A stretch of DNA of 45,195 nucleotides from an uncultured Eubacteriales bacterium (GCA_902761755.1 CACWLP010000026.1:1-45195), one strand, 5' to 3'. Positions 15,271 through 24,619 are shown, numbered from the stretch's first letter. The notes: generated by a model from the letters alone, not told the origin. Made by a program: numbers and translations.

Positions 15271-17190
15271 TTACGCCGCCGCTTTTGCGGAGGGCTTTTT
15301 TGCTTTGCCCGTCAGGCGCATCAGCCGCTGCCTGCGTTTGGCCCGGCGCTCCAGCCTTTCGCCCAGGTCCCGGGCGCCCACGCCGTAGACCAGATACAGG
15401 ATCAGGCCGCTGACGATCATGATGAACACCGTAGAGGCGCACTGGCGGCCCGCGGCGTTGTAATCGTTCTGCAATTCCGGCGTGGACATGCTCTCAATGA
15501 CCTTGGCATAGGTATTGGCGTTGGGATTGAAGAAAGTTGCGCCCATATCGTATTCGGTGAACAGGGAATTGAAATTCAGCGCGAACACGGCCAGCACGCT
15601 GGGCAGGATGATGGGCAGTTTGATCCGCAGCAGCGTCCTGAACCCGGAGGCCCCCAGGTTCCTGGCCGCGTCCTCCAATTCTTCGTCGATGGCGTAGAAC
15701 GACGCCTTGATCATGCGCAGGGCGAAGGGCAGCTTCACCACCGTATAGGCGATGATCAGCAGCAGGCGCACATTCTCGCCTGTGTACAGGTTCTGACCGA
15801 ACACGTACCAGATGTTGTTGTTAAAGAATATTCGGTAGCTGTAACATATCAGGATGGTGGGCAGCAGCCATGGGAACAGCAGGCACGCCTCCACGATCAC
15901 CGCCCGTTTTTTATTCTTTTGCTTGAATATATAGTTCACCGCCGCCACCACGATCACGCAGGCCAGCGCCGCGGCGGAAGCCGCCAGGATGAAGCTCAGG
16001 CGGATCGCGTCTCCCGTCTTGGGGTTGGTAAACACGCCGGTGACTGCGTTTTCCTTGATTTTCGGCTTTCGTCCCTCCCGGGGGACCTCAACGTCCTCCG
16101 AACCATAATAGTTGATGGTGGTCACCGCTTCCACGCTGGGCTTTTTGGCGTTGACGGCGCCGTAATTCTGGAAGGAGAACAGAATGATTATCACCACGGG
16201 CAGCATATAGATCACGAACAGCAGATAGGCGTAGACGTGGGCCAGCACGTTGCCCACGGGGTTCTGGATCTTCTGCTTCACCAGCTTCGCCTTGGTTTTG
16301 CTGACGGACAGATAGTGGCCTTTGCGCTCGTAGTGGTTCAGGATGGTCAGCAGGATGATGGTGAACAGGGCCAGGATGATGCTCATCAGGGCCGCCTGGG
16401 CCTGGGGAAAATCGATTTCTCCTTTCGTTGTTCCCGCCAGCTCCACGATTTTCGGGTTGATGGAATTATAGCCAATCAGCTTGGGCGCGCTCATGGCGCA
16501 CAGGCCGGTAATGAAGGTCATGACCGTCAGGGAAAACAGCGTGGGCAGCAGCGTGGGCATGACCACCTTCATCAGCACCCGGAAGGGGTGCGCCCCCAGG
16601 TTCCGGGCGGCCTCCACGGTGTTGTAGTCGATGTTTCGGATGGCGTTGCGCAGGAAGAGGGCGTGGTTGGAGGTGCAGGCGAAGGTCATGGTGAACAGCA
16701 CCGCATAGAACCCGCCGAACCATTTTTCGTTAAACTGTGGGAACAGCCCCCGCAGCCACTGGGTCAGTATGCCGTCCCGGCCGTACAGGAACAGATACCC
16801 GGTCACCAGCGCCATGCCGGAGTAGATCAGGGTGGTCATGTAGCCCAGGCGCAGGATCTTGGCGCCCTTGATATCGAAATATTCCGTCAGCAGCACGATG
16901 CTGATGCCCACCACGTTCACCGTGATCACCAGCGCCACGGCCAGGATCACGGAACTGAGGATGAAGGAGGGCATGTTGCCGCTGAAGAAATAGCTGATGA
17001 CGCGGAACGGCTCGATCGCTCCCGTGGTGGGGTTCTTTTCCCGGAACACGGAAAGCAGCGTATTCAGGCAGGGAGCCACCATGAAGCCCAGGAACAGATA
17101 GGCGAAAAGCACCCCGCCGAATACCTTGTACAGCAGCGAAGCGTTCAGCCAGCCGGGTTTCCCGGAGCCGGGCAATGTGCGTTTCTCCAT
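15271..17190 (-). CDS. Fused two-domain ABC permease, iron(III)/thiamine/phosphonate type
   Basis: A 639-residue membrane protein made of two tandem BPD-type permease domains, as in FbpB/SfuB-like importers. The two ABC-contact EAA loops are EAARNLGAHPFRVLMKVVMP (about residue 200) and EDAARNLGASGFRTLLRIKL (about residue 525). I count about twelve hydrophobic segments. A soluble insert (residues about 345-390, rich in charged residues) lies early in the second half. ATG at 17190 is preferred to GTG at 17199 because GAGGTG lies just upstream of it. It is directly downstream of the ATPase gene. The substrate cannot be told from the permease. Confidence 0.9.
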   Translation of the reverse strand: MEKRTLPGSGKPGWLNASLLYKVFGGVLFAYLFLGFMVAPCLNTLLSVFREKNPTTGAIEPFRVISYFFSGNMPSFILSSVILAVALVITVNVVGISIVLLTEYFDIKGAKILRLGYMTTLIYSGMALVTGYLFLYGRDGILTQWLRGLFPQFNEKWFGGFYAVLFTMTFACTSNHALFLRNAIRNIDYNTVEAARNLGAHPFRVLMKVVMPTLLPTLFSLTVMTFITGLCAMSAPKLIGYNSINPKIVELAGTTKGEIDFPQAQAALMSIILALFTIILLTILNHYERKGHYLSVSKTKAKLVKQKIQNPVGNVLAHVYAYLLFVIYMLPVVIIILFSFQNYGAVNAKKPSVEAVTTINYYGSEDVEVPREGRKPKIKENAVTGVFTNPKTGDAIRLSFILAASAAALACVIVVAAVNYIFKQKNKKRAVIVEACLLFPWLLPTILICYSYRIFFNNNIWYVFGQNLYTGENVRLLLIIAYTVVKLPFALRMIKASFYAIDEELEDAARNLGASGFRTLLRIKLPIILPSVLAVFALNFNSLFTEYDMGATFFNPNANTYAKVIESMSTPELQNDYNAAGRQCASTVFIMIVSGLILYLVYGVGARDLGERLERRAKRRQRLMRLTGKAKKPSAKAAA

Positions 17191-17200
17191 ATTCGCCACC

Positions 17201-18214
<1,014 letters not shown>

Positions 18215-18274
18215 CCGCTCCTTCTTGTGTGGATCATGGACAGGGCCGCGCCCTCCTGCGGACGGGGCCCTGAT

Positions 18275-18306
18275 AAAAACGGGCGAGCCCGGGAAAGGGC
18301 CCGCCC
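18275..18306 (-). terminator. Attenuating terminator between binding-protein and ATPase genes
   Basis: Minus strand GGGCGGGCCC and GGGCTCGCCC form a 10-bp stem with one wobble, followed by GTTTTTATC. A second stem CAGGGCC/GGCCCTG lies just downstream (18241-18272). Partial read-through would give more binding protein than ATPase and permease, the usual stoichiometry of such importers. Confidence 0.75.
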
Positions 18307-18331
18307 ACCGACGTTGCGCCGGTTCGTTCCG

Positions 18332-19531
18332 TTACTGGGCCTGGGTCAGGGTCGCCCAATCCAGGTTCTCCCAATCGGGCTCCGCAGGGGCGTTGGAATT
18401 ATCCGGCCAGTAGAAGCCCAGGTTGGTCAGGATGTTGGTCCATTCCTTGGAATGCACGCCCACGTAGTCGGCGTAGCTCATGCCGGCGCCTTCCACCGTT
18501 TCCAGAGAGCAGTTCTTGATGGTGTAGATGGCGGGCACTTCATCGTACAGCTCGGCCGCGGCGTCCGCGTTGCAGGGATAGCTGTCGAATTCTTCGCCCC
18601 AGGCAGCCTGCACTTCGGCGCTGCCGAACCAGTCGGCAAAGGCCTTGACGATTTCGGTCTGCTCTTCGGTGCGGCCTTCCTTCTCCACGATGCCGATGTA
18701 TTCGGCGATGTAATAGGTGCCGTCGTCAATTTCCACCAGCGCCCAGTTCTGGGGGTTCAGCGTGCCCTTGAGGGGATTCTCAAAGCTGCCGGAAATCGCG
18801 GCGTCGTCGATCTGGCCGTACAGGGAGGAAGAATAGAAGGTGGACACCTGCACATCGCCTTTCATCAGGGGATCCAGGCCGTACTTATCGCCGGTGAAAT
18901 CGCCGTTGGCGCAGTAGTTCCACAGGGTCTTCCAGCCTTCGATGGAAATGCCGCCCGCGGGGGAAGCGGGATCGGTGAAGGCGTAGAGCATGGCGTTGTT
19001 GATATTCATGTTGGTGGTGCCGGTCACCTTGCCCTGGCGGTACCACTTATAGCCGCTGTTCACCAGGTCGGCCCAGTGGGCGAAATGCAGCGTTTCGCCG
19101 TTGGTGCCCAGTTCGTCCGTGCGGTACAGCATCAGGATGTTCTGGATCACCAGGCCGTAGGCCTTGCCGTCGAATTTGTAATCGCCCACCTTGTCGGCCC
19201 AGGAGGGAGTCCAGTCGATGATCTTCAGGTTCTCGTACACGCCGCCGCTCAGCAGCTGGCCCCAGCGCACTTCGTTCAGGCCGAAGATCAGGTCGGCGTC
19301 CTTGTTCTCATTGGCGGCCTGCACAGCCTGGGCGTCGCCGGAAATGACGCTGTTGTCGTCGATCTTGATGGTGAAGCCCGCTTGCTTGGCCTGTTCGATC
19401 AGCCAGGTGGTGCGTTCGGAAGAGTTGGAGTTGGAGTAGATGCGGATCACGTAATCCTCGGCGGATGCGGTGATCGTGCACAGCGACAGCATCATGGCCA
19501 GCGCCAGTGCGAGGGCAACAAATTTCTTCAT
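18332..19531 (-). CDS. ABC transporter extracellular substrate-binding protein (type 2 periplasmic-binding fold)
   Basis: A 399-residue exported binding protein of the iron(III)/thiamine/AEP group. It has a signal peptide (residues 1-24, ending ITASAED). The mature start YVIRIYSNSNSSERTTWLIE, then QAKQAGFTIKI and the later DADLIFGLNEVRWGQL resemble FbpA-type proteins. There is no lipobox with Cys at +1, so membrane retention is not explained by lipidation. Ligand residues cannot be judged, and iron, thiamine and phosphonates all remain possible. Strong promoter and AAGGAGG site, with a terminator directly after the gene. Confidence 0.88.
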   Translation of the reverse strand: MKKFVALALALAMMLSLCTITASAEDYVIRIYSNSNSSERTTWLIEQAKQAGFTIKIDDNSVISGDAQAVQAANENKDADLIFGLNEVRWGQLLSGGVYENLKIIDWTPSWADKVGDYKFDGKAYGLVIQNILMLYRTDELGTNGETLHFAHWADLVNSGYKWYRQGKVTGTTNMNINNAMLYAFTDPASPAGGISIEGWKTLWNYCANGDFTGDKYGLDPLMKGDVQVSTFYSSSLYGQIDDAAISGSFENPLKGTLNPQNWALVEIDDGTYYIAEYIGIVEKEGRTEEQTEIVKAFADWFGSAEVQAAWGEEFDSYPCNADAAAELYDEVPAIYTIKNCSLETVEGAGMSYADYVGVHSKEWTNILTNLGFYWPDNSNAPAEPDWENLDWATLTQAQ

Positions 19532-19574
19532 GGAAAAAACGCCTCCTTATTGTATTGGGTCCCCGTTTGTACGA

Positions 19575-19603
19575 ATCATATCACATTTTTCCCGTTTCGT
19601 AAA
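19575..19603 (-). promoter_or_regulatory. Promoter of the iron/thiamine-type ABC operon
   Basis: Minus strand TTTACG (19598-19603), 17 bases, TATGAT (19575-19580). The predicted leader of about 37 bases contains AAGGAGG. No riboswitch-like structure or Fur-box-like inverted repeat was seen in the leader, so regulation is unresolved. Confidence 0.65.
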
Positions 19604-19640
19604 GGGTTTTTCGGAAAATAGGCAAAAAACCTGCTTTCTT

Positions 19641-20321
19641 TCATGAAAGAATCACGGGGATTTCCCGATCCAGCGTCATGTCCGACGCGGTCACGGCGCA
19701 GTCGTACGCCAGGATCCGCACCCCCGCGTCCCGGGCCCGGCGGAGCGCCCGGGCAAAGGCCGGATCGGTGCGGGCGTTGGGCAGGAACCGCCCGGGCCCC
19801 TGCATCTGGATCACGAACAGCACCGCCGCCCCGAATCCCGCATCCGCGCAGCGCATCAGCTCCCGCAGGTGCTTTTCGCCCCGGGCCGTGGGCGCGTCCG
19901 GGAACAGAGCGTCGCCGTTTTCCTCCAGCGTCACGCCCTTGACCTCCAGATAGGTTTTCTTTTCCCCCTGCTCCAAATAAAAATCCAGCCTGGACGCGCC
20001 CAGCGGCGCTTCGGGCTTCATCCGCGTCAACCCCGGGAACAGCCATGGCAGCGCCTCCCCGGCGGCCCGGTTGGGGGCCTGGCTGTCCATATTGATCAGC
20101 AGCGCGCCCTTGCGCACCGCCACCAGATCGCAGCGCGTTTTCCGCGCCGGGTTTGCCGACACGGAAAGGTACACCGGCGCGCCGGGAACCAGCAGCTCCC
20201 GGCACCGCCCGGTGTTTTTCACGTGGCAGATCTCCTCCCCGTTTTCCGTCTGCACCCGGGCGATGAAGCGGTTGGGCCGCTCCAGAAAGATCCCCGGGAT
20301 CACCCGATCGTACAGCTTCAT
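19641..20321 (-). CDS. sfsA: SfsA family protein (sugar fermentation stimulation protein A)
   Basis: A 226-residue SfsA protein. The diagnostic segment CHVKNTGRCRELLVPGAPVY is near residues 32-51, followed by RKTRCDLVAV and the nuclease-like core with LDFYLEQGEKKTYLEVKGVT. SfsA has an OB-like N-terminal domain and a PD-(D/E)XK-like C-terminal fold (D...EVK here). Its physiological role is unclear; the name comes from a maltose phenotype in E. coli. ATG at 20321 is preferred because GGAGG lies five bases before it. The stop lies within TTCTTTC/GAAAGAA (19636-19651), and a T-rich stretch follows, perhaps a weak terminator. Confidence 0.9.
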   Translation of the reverse strand: MKLYDRVIPGIFLERPNRFIARVQTENGEEICHVKNTGRCRELLVPGAPVYLSVSANPARKTRCDLVAVRKGALLINMDSQAPNRAAGEALPWLFPGLTRMKPEAPLGASRLDFYLEQGEKKTYLEVKGVTLEENGDALFPDAPTARGEKHLRELMRCADAGFGAAVLFVIQMQGPGRFLPNARTDPAFARALRRARDAGVRILAYDCAVTASDMTLDREIPVILS

Positions 20322-20495
20322 CCGCGCCTCCGTATCCATGCACCGGCCCCGTCAACGGGCCGTTCGCTCTCCCTGTATCCCTTTTTCTTTTCCCTCTGCC
20401 GGCCAAAAAACCCTGCCATGCCCGGAAAAACGGAATATTTGAGAAGAAAATATTTCATTTTTTACAAAATAAATTAAAAAATATTAAAAAACGTA

Positions 20496-20524
20496 TTGAT
20501 TTTTTAATAATTTTGTAATATAAT
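20496..20524 (+). promoter_or_regulatory. Promoter of the peptidoglycan-binding protein gene
   Basis: TTGATT (20496-20501), 17 bases, TATAAT (20519-20524), within a very AT-rich stretch (20450-20525). This stretch is unlike the surrounding GC-rich DNA and could also hold the sfsA promoter on the other strand; no specific one was identified. Confidence 0.8.
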
Positions 20525-20558
20525 GATCCTGAATCCATAGAAAGGACAGGTGAAACGC

Positions 20559-21815
20559 ATGCGTCATTCGCTCAAACATGCGTCGGCACTGCTGTTGGCG
20601 CTTCTCCTTTGCATCAGCCTGATACCGACTGCGCTGGGAGAAACCTACACCGGCACAGTCAATGAAGACAAGGTGTTTTTCCGTACGCAGCCGAACACGG
20701 ACTGCGTATACTACTGCCAGCTGGCCAAGGGCACCAAGGTCAAAGTGACGGGCACCAGCGGCAATTTCTATAAGGTCACCTACGACGGATGCTCCGGCTA
20801 CGTGATGCAGAAATTCGTCACCCTGTCCGACAGCGCGAAGAACGCGCTGGGCACCGCCAAGAGCAGCAGCACCTACGCCTCCGCCACCAGCATTTCCCAG
20901 CTGGGCGGCCCGCCGGATTACACCCAGCAGGGCTCCAGCGGCAAAAACGTGGAAAAGCTGCAGCAGGCCCTGAAGATCAAGGGCTATTATAAGGGCACCG
21001 TGGACGGTAAATTCGGCCAGAACACCGAAAGCGCGGTAAAGGCTTATCAGAAAGCCGTGGGCATTCCCCAGACCGGCAAGGCGGACTACGCCACCATCCT
21101 GAAGCTGTTCGGCAGCGTGCAGAGCACTTCCGTGGCCAACGACCCCAAAATGAACGGCATCACCCGCATTTCCGAAATCGCCGTTCCGGCCACCACCCAG
21201 CCCGGCAGCAGCGGAAAGAACGTGGTGGCCCTGCAGCAGGCGCTGAAGATCAAGGGCTTCTTCAAAGCGCCCATCGACGGCAAATACGGCGACACCACCA
21301 AGGAAGCCGTGCTGGCGTTCCAGAAATCCCGGGGCCTGTATCAGGACGGCATCGCGGGGAACAACACCATCAAGGCGCTCTTTGGCAAGAACGCTTCCAA
21401 CTACACCTTCACCACCGAACGGCTGGATTGGTTCAACGGCGGCAGCAGCGTATTCAGCGGCAGCTGCATCTATACCGTCAAGGACATCTACACCGGCAAG
21501 ACCTTCCGCTGCCAGCGCCGCTTCGGCAGCAACCACCTGGACAGCGAGCCCCTGACCGCCGAGGACACCGCCACGCTGAAATCCATCTACGGCGGAGAAT
21601 GGAGCTGGAGCCGCAGGCCCATCCTGGTGAAATACAACGGCCACGTGTACGCCGCCTCCATGAACGGCATGCCCCACGGCACCTGCACCATCACCAACAA
21701 CAATTTCGACGGCCATTTCTGCATCCACTTCTACAACAGCAAAACCCACGAAACCAAGCGGGTGGACGAAGCGCATCAGCACTGCGTATCCGTGGCCATG
21801 AACAACGTGTGGTAA
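20559..21815 (+). CDS. Secreted peptidoglycan-binding protein with SH3b and two PG_binding_1 domains
   Basis: A 418-residue exported protein. Signal peptide about 1-27; an SH3b-like domain (28-90, with VFFRTQPNTDCVYYCQLAKG); two PG_binding_1 domains (about 122-180 and 210-270) with almost identical cores GSSGKNVEKLQQALKIKGYY and GSSGKNVVALQQALKIKGFF; then a C-terminal domain of about 140 residues with DGHFCIHFYNSKTHETKRVD and a final Cys-containing strand. The His- and Cys-rich C-terminal domain recurs in clostridial wall proteins and may be enzymatic, but I cannot name its reaction. ATG at 20559 is preferred over GTG at 20550 because AGGTGA is correctly spaced. It is a single gene with its own promoter and terminator. 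Confidence 0.9.
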   Translation: MRHSLKHASALLLALLLCISLIPTALGETYTGTVNEDKVFFRTQPNTDCVYYCQLAKGTKVKVTGTSGNFYKVTYDGCSGYVMQKFVTLSDSAKNALGTAKSSSTYASATSISQLGGPPDYTQQGSSGKNVEKLQQALKIKGYYKGTVDGKFGQNTESAVKAYQKAVGIPQTGKADYATILKLFGSVQSTSVANDPKMNGITRISEIAVPATTQPGSSGKNVVALQQALKIKGFFKAPIDGKYGDTTKEAVLAFQKSRGLYQDGIAGNNTIKALFGKNASNYTFTTERLDWFNGGSSVFSGSCIYTVKDIYTGKTFRCQRRFGSNHLDSEPLTAEDTATLKSIYGGEWSWSRRPILVKYNGHVYAASMNGMPHGTCTITNNNFDGHFCIHFYNSKTHETKRVDEAHQHCVSVAMNNVW

Positions 21816-21832
21816 ATTTCAAAATACTTTTC

Positions 21833-21873
21833 AGGGGATATTGCAGAAACCAATCTGCAATATCCTCTTTGTT
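21833..21873 (+). terminator. Intrinsic terminator after the peptidoglycan-binding protein gene
   Basis: GGATATTGCAGA (21836-21847), six-base loop, TCTGCAATATCC (21854-21865), extended by three more pairs and followed by TTTGTTT. A third copy of the arm, GGATATTGG (21879-21887), lies 13 bases downstream and could compete for the second arm. Confidence 0.85.
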
Positions 21874-21932
21874 TACAGGGATATTGGTTCTCATAGAAGA
21901 ATGAGCAACAGTGAATACCAGGAAAAAAGGAA

Positions 21933-22107
21933 ACCCCGGGGTGGATTGGAGGGGCCAAAAGCCCCTCCAAGCGGAATCCGCAGCAGCGAAGCGTGCGCTG
22001 CGAGGAGCATTTTTACGCCCGGGAGTCCCGCAGGGACGAGAGGAAAAGGCGTTTTATGTCGATCAAATGGAGGATCCATTTGATCGAAGGGGCTGTGCAA
22101 CAGCCCC
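21933..22107 (+). other. Hairpin-array element, copy B (candidate structured RNA)
   Basis: Consecutive stems on the plus strand: ACCCC/GGGGT (21933-21942); TTGGAGGGGC/GCCCCTCCAA (21946-21970); CAGCG/CGCTG (21984-22000); ACGCC/GGCGT enclosing TCCC-GCA-GGGA (22026-22036); TCGATCAAATGG/CCATTTGATCGA (22059-22087); GGGGCTGT-GCA-ACAGCCCC (22089-22107). Linkers AATCCGCAG (21975-21983), CGAGGAG (22001-22007), GGAG (22022-22025) and CGAGAGG (22037-22043) match copy A at 3400-3604 in order. The hairpins between the linkers are 17 and 11 nt long in both copies, while their arms differ. The first large hairpin carries GGCCAAA in or beside its loop in both. No gene is visible in 21869-22124. Confidence 0.6.
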
Positions 22108-22124
22108 TGCGGTTGCTTTCCCCG

Positions 22125-22154
22125 TTGACGCAGGCTTTCCCCCTGTGTTAAGAT
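22125..22154 (+). promoter_or_regulatory. Possible promoter of the amino acid ABC operon
   Basis: TTGACG (22125-22130), 18 bases, TAAGAT (22149-22154), just downstream of the hairpin array. A short TTATC-ACAG-GATAA stem follows the predicted RNA start. The -10 element is poor. Confidence 0.5.
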
Positions 22155-22226
22155 GCAGTCATCCCTTATCACAGGATAACGGCTTTCTGTTCCCCGCCGG
22201 AGAAACCGACAAGGAGGAAATCAAAG

Positions 22227-23033
22227 ATGAAAAAGTACCTGCCCATCATCGTGGCGGCCGCGCTGATCGTGGCCGGCGTGATCGTATTCCTGCTTATTCC
22301 CAAAACCCCGTCCTCCCAGGGGGACATGCTGGCCCGGATCCGGGAAAAGGGCAAGCTCACCATCGCCACGGAGGGCGACTGGCCGCCCTGGACCTACCAC
22401 GGCGATGACAACGCCCTCACCGGCTTTGACGTGGAGATCGGCGGCCTGATCGCCAAGGGCCTGGGCGTGGAGCCGGATTATCAGGAGGCCGCGTGGGATT
22501 CCTTGCTGGCCGGGCTGGAATCCGGCCGGTTCGACATCGTGTGCAACGGCGTGGATTACACGGAGGACCGGGCGAAAAAATACGCCTGTTCCGATCCTTA
22601 TGTGTACACGGAGATCGTGCTGGTGGTGGCCAAAGACAATGAGGACATTCATTCCATCGAGGGCCTGAAGGGCAAAACCACCTCCAACTCCCCCAATTCC
22701 ACTTACGCCCAGCGGGCGCTGGACGCCGGGGCCACTGTGGAATACGCCGACACCCTGGCCCAGACCCTGCGGCTGGTGGAGCAGGGCCGGGTGCAGGCCA
22801 GCATCAATTCCAAAGGCTCCGTGGACGAATACCTGGAAAACAATCCGAACGCCAACCTCAAGGTGGTGCTCACCATCCCCGGCGATCCGGTGTGCTTCCC
22901 CATGGTGAAGAGCGCGGATACCGATACCCTGGTCGCGGAGGTCAACCGCATCCTTTCCCAGCTCCGGGCGGACGGCACCCTGGCCGGGCTTTCGCAGAAA
23001 TACTTCGGGGCGGACATGACGGAAGCGAAATGA
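22227..23033 (+). CDS. Amino acid ABC transporter substrate-binding protein
   Basis: A 268-residue family 3 solute-binding protein. An N-terminal hydrophobic segment (residues 4-24) without lipobox probably anchors it in the membrane. The core starts KLTIATEGDWPPWTYHGDDN with GFDVEIGGLIAKGLG and YTEDRAKKYACSDPYV, the typical polar amino acid binding pattern; the Asp of GFDVEI and the Arg of EDRA are the usual ligand contacts. AGGAGG precedes the ATG. Permease and ATPase genes follow. The ligand (glutamine, cystine or another) cannot be resolved. Confidence 0.92.
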   Translation: MKKYLPIIVAAALIVAGVIVFLLIPKTPSSQGDMLARIREKGKLTIATEGDWPPWTYHGDDNALTGFDVEIGGLIAKGLGVEPDYQEAAWDSLLAGLESGRFDIVCNGVDYTEDRAKKYACSDPYVYTEIVLVVAKDNEDIHSIEGLKGKTTSNSPNSTYAQRALDAGATVEYADTLAQTLRLVEQGRVQASINSKGSVDEYLENNPNANLKVVLTIPGDPVCFPMVKSADTDTLVAEVNRILSQLRADGTLAGLSQKYFGADMTEAK

Positions 23034-23039
23034 TTTCCC

Positions 23040-23069
23040 TTGACAAGCCCCGCCGGCATGCTCTATATT
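23040..23069 (+). promoter_or_regulatory. Possible internal promoter before the amino acid permease
   Basis: TTGACA (23040-23045), 18 bases, TATATT (23064-23069), immediately after the binding-protein stop. The hairpin at 23072-23096 begins about where RNA synthesis would start. Confidence 0.5.
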
Positions 23070-23071
23070 CA

Positions 23072-23100
23072 GCCATGGAGGCTTTCCCTCCATGGCTTTT
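23072..23100 (+). terminator. Attenuating terminator between binding-protein and permease genes
   Basis: GCCATGGAGG, five-base loop CTTTC, CCTCCATGGC, then TTTT. A perfect 10-bp stem that should partly stop RNA polymerase and keep binding protein in excess over the permease. Confidence 0.75.
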
Positions 23101-23130
23101 CATTCTCTCGGAAGGGAACGTGGCGATAGC

Positions 23131-23805
23131 ATGGTCAACGAACACTGGCAAATGCTGACAGAAAGCTTCCCGCAGCTATTGGAATACGGGATCAAAGTAA
23201 CCATCCCCCTGTCCATCCTGTCTTTCGCGCTGGGGCTGGCCGTGGCGGTGACGGTGGCGCTGATCCAGTACGCCAACGTCCGTTTTCTGCGTCGGCTGTG
23301 CCGGTTTTACATCTGGATCACCCGGGGAACGCCCCTGCTGGTGCAGCTGTTCATCGTATTCTACGGCCTGCCGGACATCGGAATCAAGCTGAGCAATTAC
23401 CTGTCGGCCTTCCTGGTGCTGGGCTTCAACGAGGGCGCTTACATGGCCGAAACCATGCGCGGCGCCCTGGAAAGCGTGCCCCGGGGGCAGATGGAGGCCG
23501 GGTACTGCGCGGGGATGAATTACGTGCAGATCATGGGCCACGTGGTGCTGCCCCAGGCCTTCCGCACCGCTTTCCCCGCCCTGGGCAATTCCATGATCGC
23601 CATGGTGAAGGATACCTCCATGGCCGCCTCCATCACCATGGCGGAAATGTTCCGCCAGGCCCAGATCATCAGCGGGCAGCGGGGCGATGTGCTGCTGCTG
23701 TACTGCGAAGCGGCGGTGATCTACCTGCTGTTCTGCACGGCGCTGACCTGGCTGCAGCGGCTGGGCGAAAAGCTGCTGGCCAAGAGAGGGGGCGTCCGGG
23801 CATGA
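23131..23805 (+). CDS. Amino acid ABC transporter permease
   Basis: A 224-residue HisM/GlnP-type permease with about five membrane segments. The segment WITRGTPLLVQLFIVFYGLP and the ABC-contact region AGMNYVQIMGHVVLPQAFRT are diagnostic. ATG at 23131 (MVNEHWQML) is chosen because the longer frame from 23092 begins inside the terminator hairpin; the ribosome site before it is poor (GGAAGGGAACG). It overlaps the ATPase gene by four bases (ATGA), so the two should be translationally coupled. Confidence 0.92.
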   Translation: MVNEHWQMLTESFPQLLEYGIKVTIPLSILSFALGLAVAVTVALIQYANVRFLRRLCRFYIWITRGTPLLVQLFIVFYGLPDIGIKLSNYLSAFLVLGFNEGAYMAETMRGALESVPRGQMEAGYCAGMNYVQIMGHVVLPQAFRTAFPALGNSMIAMVKDTSMAASITMAEMFRQAQIISGQRGDVLLLYCEAAVIYLLFCTALTWLQRLGEKLLAKRGGVRA

Positions 23806-24548
23806 TGCTGGATATTCAGAACGTGCGCAAGCGCTTCGGCGACAGGGAGGTATTGAAGGGCATCAGCCTCACCGTGGACAAGGGCGACGTGGTGGCCATC
23901 CTGGGCCCCAGCGGCAGCGGGAAAACCACCTTCCTGCGGTGCCTGAATTTTCTGGAAAAAGCCGACGGCGGCGCCCTGGTATTCGACGGGGCGCATTTCG
24001 ATCTGCACACCGCTTCCAAGGCCGATATCGCCCGGGTGCGGAAAAAGACGGCCTTCGTATTCCAGAATTTCAATCTGTTCCTGAATAAGACCGTGCTGCA
24101 GAACGTGACGCTGGGCCTGGAAAAGGGCCGCGGCATGAAAAAAAACGACGCCCGGGCGGCCGCCCTGCGCGCCCTGGAGCACGTGGGCATGGCGGACCGG
24201 CTGGAAAGCTACCCTTCCCAGCTTTCCGGCGGCCAGCAGCAGCGGGTGGCCATCGCCCGGGCCCTGGCCTCCGATCCCGAGATCATTTATTTCGACGAGC
24301 CCACTTCCGCCCTGGACCCGGAATTGATCGGTGAGGTGCTGTCCGTCATGCGGCAGCTGGCCAAAGAGGGCATGACCATGCTGGTGGTCACCCACGAAAT
24401 GGATTTTGCCCGGAACGTATCCAACAAGGTGCTGTTCATGGCGGACGGCACGGCGGTGGAAACCGGCCCCTCCCGCGATTTTTTTGAAAACCCCAAAGCG
24501 GACCGGTCCCGGGACTTCATCCGCTCCATCCTGGCCGCCCGGGAATAG
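23802..24548 (+). CDS. Amino acid ABC transporter ATP-binding protein
   Basis: A 248-residue GlnQ-type ATPase. Walker A GPSGSGKTT, Q-loop FQNFNLF, signature LSGGQQQR, Walker B IYFDEPTSALDPE and H-loop VVTHEMDFA are all present. The start at 23802 overlaps the permease stop; a second ATG follows at once at 23805. It is the last gene of the importer operon and ends before the terminator at 24556. Confidence 0.95.
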   Translation: MMLDIQNVRKRFGDREVLKGISLTVDKGDVVAILGPSGSGKTTFLRCLNFLEKADGGALVFDGAHFDLHTASKADIARVRKKTAFVFQNFNLFLNKTVLQNVTLGLEKGRGMKKNDARAAALRALEHVGMADRLESYPSQLSGGQQQRVAIARALASDPEIIYFDEPTSALDPELIGEVLSVMRQLAKEGMTMLVVTHEMDFARNVSNKVLFMADGTAVETGPSRDFFENPKADRSRDFIRSILAARE

Positions 24549-24555
24549 CCCTTTC

Positions 24556-24585
24556 CGCCCGCTGCTGACGCGGGCGTTTTGTTTT
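24556..24585 (+). terminator. Intrinsic terminator after the amino acid ABC operon
   Basis: CGCCCGC (24556-24562), seven-base loop, GCGGGCG (24570-24576), then TTTTGTTTTT. Confidence 0.85.
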
Positions 24586-24590
24586 TCGTA

Positions 24591-24619
24591 TTGCGTCCCG
24601 GAAGCGCATCTGCTATAAT
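24591..24619 (+). promoter_or_regulatory. Promoter of the GH51 gene
   Basis: TTGCGT (24591-24596), 17 bases, TATAAT (24614-24619). The leader contains the perfect palindrome GCGGCGCGCCGC at 24629-24640, just after the predicted RNA start, which could be an operator or a small hairpin. The ribosome site AAGGAGA precedes the ATG. Confidence 0.75.

Noticed and set aside
19532-19640. Riboswitch (thiamine or other) before the iron/thiamine-type ABC operon
   Set aside because: The predicted leader is only about 37 bases, too short for a TPP or other common aptamer.
21869-22226. Small ORFs across the hairpin array (for example 21911-22408)
   Set aside because: They translate inverted repeats, lack ribosome sites and run into the frame-shifted binding-protein gene.
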